Part shown: one piece after another, positions 15,817-18,003 of the stretch | Numbering within the stretch: the stretch's first letter is position 1 | Layout: each line of letters starts with the position of its first letter | DNA from: JANQIV01 sp050117315 | Lineage (GTDB): Bacteria; Bacteroidota; Ignavibacteria; Ignavibacteriales; Melioribacteraceae | Assembly (NCBI GenBank): GCA_050117315.1 | Contig: JASFMY010000136.1 | Coordinates: 1 to 18,003 of the forward strand | Reading direction: 5' to 3' | Length of the DNA stretch: 18,003 nucleotides | The notes under the pieces: model-generated | The model's database searches: none | What the model saw: the letters and a program-made list of their open reading frames with translations, nothing else | What the model was told of the DNA's origin: nothing | Made by a program: the position numbers and the translations under genes

Positions 15817-15886
15817 CCCGATGTTCGAAATAAGAAAACAAGTAAAACAAAACGGAATACTCCTCAAGTAATTTGAATCCTAATAA

Positions 15887-16084
15887 TAGAGTTCCTGTAA
15901 AATTAGATATCTAGGCGTTTTGTTATTTCGATCCCGATGTTTTTAATCGGGAGAGAAATCTTTGAAATCGCTCTAATTGAAAGATTTCCCGCCAAAAAGA
16001 TACGCCAAAGGCGCACAGGCGGCGGACAGGCTCACCCAAAGAACGGGTTCGAAATGTCAGACTTTTTATTTTGCAGAAACTCTA
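15887..16084. repeat. MITE-like element with terminal inverted repeats, copy B
   Basis: A direct copy of the element at 15059-15252, with a few substitutions and a 3-bp difference (CGCTCTAATT here against CGTAATT). Its ends are TAGAGTTCCTG (15887-15897) and CAGAAACTCTA (16074-16084), so its terminal repeats extend slightly further than in copy A. It starts 70 bp after the sigma-factor stop. Open frames that cross it (15937-16170, 15977-16243) are chance readings of repeat sequence. No clear target-site duplication is visible at either copy. Confidence 0.8.
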
Positions 16085-16367
16085 TTTTTATTGCTGTCAC
16101 AACAGAGTCCCGAATTACTGGAAAAGCATTCAATAAGGAAATTATTTTATCTTTTACTTCCTTTTTTTAAAACCCAGCTAGTGAACCCCACCGTATTTGG
16201 GTGTGGAACGGGAATTACCTCAATTATAAAATGGGAGAATTAATACCTAAAAGTATTGAATTTGAACCCAAAAGGTAGGATCAGGGTCAAAGTAGTACCT
16301 CGAAGCATCTCGCAAGTACCTCAAAGTTCAAACTGTGGGGTAACATACAACACACCCCGTTTCACCT
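16085..16367. other. Gene-free spacer upstream of cassette 2 with direct repeats and small hairpins
   Basis: No credible gene. Visible structure: a 7-bp stem with one mismatch (CCCCACC 16186-16192 against GGTGTGG 16200-16206); a short GGGGT/ACCCC pair (16337-16341, 16354-16358); and a direct repeat AGTACCTC-x-AAG at 16294 and 16315, 21 bp apart. AGTACC recurs in the conserved leader at 16475 and 16509. The segment has no counterpart upstream of cassette 1, where the homology starts only at 801. Confidence 0.5.
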
Positions 16368-16531
16368 AGCTTTTTATTTCGAACAAAGGGTTAACAATTA
16401 AAGTGCTTATTTCATTTTGCTTGCACGTTTCCCTTATTTAGACTAAGTTTAAATAAGGGAATGAATTGCTCGATAGTACCTTTTTTGATTTGGTGTGTAT
16501 TAGTTTATAGTACCAAAGAAAAAGGTATAAA
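16368..16531 (+). promoter_or_regulatory. Conserved leader of fecR-receptor cassette, copy 2
   Basis: This matches the leader at 801-964 closely, with a few compensating short indels. The palindrome is retained at 16429-16461: arms TTCCCTTATTTA and TAAATAAGGGAA around GACTAAGTT. One pair differs from copy 1 on both arms (T864-A890 there, C16432-G16458 here), so pairing is preserved. The downstream block (CGATAGTACC to TAGTACCAAAG) is nearly invariant. The start of fecR has no Shine-Dalgarno sequence. I infer that it carries the regulatory signals of the cassette. Confidence 0.65.
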
Positions 16532-17593
16532 ATGAAAAACTTAAATAATGAAGGAAAACTGGCGGGCTTTTTAAGTTTTGTTAACGGTGAATTTACAAAC
16601 GATGAAAAAAAAGAATTTGAAAGAATATTAAATGAATCCGACGAACTGAAAAAAGAGTTTGAGGAATTCAAAAGAATGTGGGAAAATTTTGATATGGTAA
16701 CAGTCCCCGAAGAACTTAATATAGATAGAAATTTTGCAGAAATAGAAAAAAGAATAAAGCATAAGAGAAGTTTCAAAAGTAGTCTTAAAGCATATATAGT
16801 TTCCAAAAATATATATCAGTGGGAAATTTTTAACCGTTCAAGAGAGAGATATGGCTGGACGGTTCGTTTTGCAGCGTTGCTATTTTTTGCGATTCTTTCT
16901 TACCAGGTTTTTCTAGTTGATCATTCTCCGAAGATTGAAGAAATTGAAACAGCTAATGTCAACAAAACCCATAATCATTTTACCCGAAGAGGTGAAAAGG
17001 CAGAGATAAATCTTCCGGACGGATCAAAAGTATTTCTGAATTCAAGCTCAAAGTTGACTTATTACGATGATTTTAATGCAACGCAGAGATTTGTCCGGTT
17101 GGAAGGTGAAGCTTTTTTTGATATAGCCCCGGACAAAGAAAAAATATTTTTTGTTTCTACAAAATCAAATAGTGTAAGAGTAGTTGGGACGAAATTCAAC
17201 GTATATGAAAGATATAATGAATTTGTAGTTGCAGTTGCGGAAGGAAAAGTAACAGCTATACAAAAGGGCGGGAAAAGTATCGATTTGGAAAAAAATCAAA
17301 TTGCGGAAATGCGGGACAATAAAGAATTAACAAAATTAACGAATATAGATATAAATCAATTTTTAGACTGGCGTAATAATAGGCTCTCATTTAGGAATGA
17401 GCCCTTGGAAAAAGTTATGAAAGAAATAGAAATCACATTTAATGTAAATACATTTTTTGAGGAAGAATCATTACGTAAAAGAAGCTTAACGGGGTCATTT
17501 GACGCAAAGAGTTTAGATGAAATATTAACAGCGATATCAATTTCGTTGAATGTTGATTTTGAAAGAAAAGGAAATTCTATACAAATCTACTAA
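16532..17593 (+). CDS. FecR-family anti-sigma factor (FecR + DUF4974), copy 2
   Basis: 353 residues, colinear with the protein at 965-2026 and of the same length. Order: cytoplasmic sigma-binding N-terminus, membrane segment about 110-129 (FAALLFFAILSYQVF), FecR domain about 150-243 (LPDGSKVFLNSSSKL, RLEGEAFFDIAPDKE), DUF4974 about 283-350. It differs from copy 1 at 36 positions. Of these, 35 fall in residues 1-250, including cytoplasmic ones (N51E, S52N, N66R) and juxtamembrane ones (G130D, A135I, G136E, K137E); after residue 250 only K310E differs. An ECF sigma gene lies upstream (15283-15816), so unlike copy 1 it has the usual sigma-antisigma-receptor order. The receptor gene follows after 19 bp. 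Confidence 0.93.
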   Translation: MKNLNNEGKLAGFLSFVNGEFTNDEKKEFERILNESDELKKEFEEFKRMWENFDMVTVPEELNIDRNFAEIEKRIKHKRSFKSSLKAYIVSKNIYQWEIFNRSRERYGWTVRFAALLFFAILSYQVFLVDHSPKIEEIETANVNKTHNHFTRRGEKAEINLPDGSKVFLNSSSKLTYYDDFNATQRFVRLEGEAFFDIAPDKEKIFFVSTKSNSVRVVGTKFNVYERYNEFVVAVAEGKVTAIQKGGKSIDLEKNQIAEMRDNKELTKLTNIDINQFLDWRNNRLSFRNEPLEKVMKEIEITFNVNTFFEEESLRKRSLTGSFDAKSLDEILTAISISLNVDFERKGNSIQIY

Positions 17594-17612
17594 AGTTCGG
17601 AAAAAGAAACTT

Positions 17613-18003
17613 ATGTACCTAAAAAGAATTGTCTATCTCTTACTTATAGTTGCTTATCCTATTTATGGACAAGATACTATTGCCAATGTAAATCAAATAA
17701 GCGGAGATTCAATAGACCGTAATGAATACCGGGAGAGGTATTCTACCCTTGATATGGAAGTCGATTTTTCGTTCGAGAATGTCACATTAAAAAAGGCAAT
17801 TGAATACCTGGCCGATAAGTATGATGTAGTTTTTGTTTACGATAGTAAATTATTGGATTTCGGGAATGTCTCACTGTCTAGTAAAAATAAGACATTAAAA
17901 GAAATACTTACGGAGTTATTTAAGGATACAAACATAGGTTTTGTATCACTTAGAGGTAGGATAATCATTGCAAATAAACAATCTATAAATGAAAGAACCG
18001 GTG
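17613..18003 (+). CDS. TonB-dependent receptor with STN domain, copy 2 (5' part only, cut by window end)
   Basis: The first 130 codons of a second transducer-type receptor, still open at the window end. The signal peptide 1-20 differs from copy 1 at four positions (YLLLIVAYPIYGQ here), and residue 21 is Asp instead of Gly. From residue 22 to 130, covering the whole STN domain, the protein is identical to the receptor at 2046-5093. Only three base differences occur from codon 34 onward, all synonymous. It begins 19 bp after fecR copy 2. Plug and barrel lie outside the window, so it cannot be told whether ligand specificity differs. This is not a pseudogene on present evidence; it is truncated only by the window edge. 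Confidence 0.9.
   Translation, partial: MYLKRIVYLLLIVAYPIYGQDTIANVNQISGDSIDRNEYRERYSTLDMEVDFSFENVTLKKAIEYLADKYDVVFVYDSKLLDFGNVSLSSKNKTLKEILTELFKDTNIGFVSLRGRIIIANKQSINERTG

Larger units (their letters stand above)
16368..18003 (+). repeat. Duplicated regulatory cassette, copy 2 (truncated by window end)
   Basis: Second copy of 801-2436, same orientation. The window ends inside it, so the repeat may continue through the rest of the receptor gene and beyond. Near-identity begins at 17296, inside fecR, and runs to the window end, interrupted only over the receptor signal-peptide codons. Confidence 0.9.

Noticed and set aside
15059..16084. Composite transposon carrying the sigma factor
   Set aside because: The flanking elements have terminal repeats, but there is no transposase and no clear target duplication; called MITE-like repeats only.
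15937..16243. Two overlapping + strand frames (77 and 88 codons)
   Set aside because: Both lie largely inside the second MITE-like repeat; the translations are low-complexity repeat readings, and one uses a non-ATG region of the palindrome.
16438..16806. 122-codon - strand frame antisense to fecR copy 2 (equivalent at 934-1209 in copy 1)
   Set aside because: It is antisense to a confident FecR gene; its Ser/Phe/Leu-rich composition is the shadow of Lys/Glu-rich codons.

Overview
The window is AT-rich bacterial DNA whose protein families point to the Bacteroidota/Ignavibacteriota side of the FCB group. The evidence is FecR/DUF4974 anti-sigma factors, TonB-dependent receptors with an STN signalling domain, a DUF4876-like lipoprotein, and a type IX secretion (T9SS) C-terminal domain with the SQNYPNPFNPTT motif. 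That motif is very common in Ignavibacteria and Calditrichota; the exact genus cannot be read from the sequence. All confident genes are on the + strand.

Layout. Bases 1-800 hold no credible gene, only nested inverted repeats and hairpins. Bases 801-2436 are the first copy of a regulatory cassette: a structured leader, fecR, and the start of a TonB-dependent receptor gene. The full receptor (2046-5093) is followed by a lipoprotein (5105-6295) and an outer-membrane beta-barrel (6282-7820, overlapping its predecessor). Next come a secreted Asp-box beta-propeller protein with a T9SS tail (7849-10074) and, after a terminator-like hairpin, two tandem paralogous gingipain-like (C25-type, clan CD) peptidases fused to HEAT-like repeats (10135-12360, 12425-14650). 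A strong terminator hairpin follows at 14674-14715.

Bases 14716-16367 are a regulatory and repeat-rich stretch. It holds a doubtful small membrane ORF and an ECF sigma factor gene (15283-15816) sandwiched between two direct copies of a ~195-bp element with terminal inverted repeats. Bases 16368-18003 are the second copy of the leader-fecR-receptor cassette, cut by the window end just after the STN domain.

How it may work (inference from FecIRA-type systems). An extracellular ligand binds the receptor, the STN domain touches the C-terminal half of FecR, FecR releases the ECF sigma factor, and the sigma factor activates the cassettes. The lipoprotein, barrel, propeller and peptidases would then act at the cell surface or in the periplasm, perhaps degrading and importing a proteinaceous substrate; the substrate is not deducible.

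Most notable are four things: (1) the two cassettes are mosaic, nearly identical exactly over the FecR C-terminus plus receptor STN domain but clearly diverged in the cytoplasmic half of FecR; (2) the leader palindrome is preserved between copies with a compensatory base-pair change; (3) the paired C25-HEAT peptidases lack a T9SS tail; (4) the sigma gene is bracketed by MITE-like repeats.
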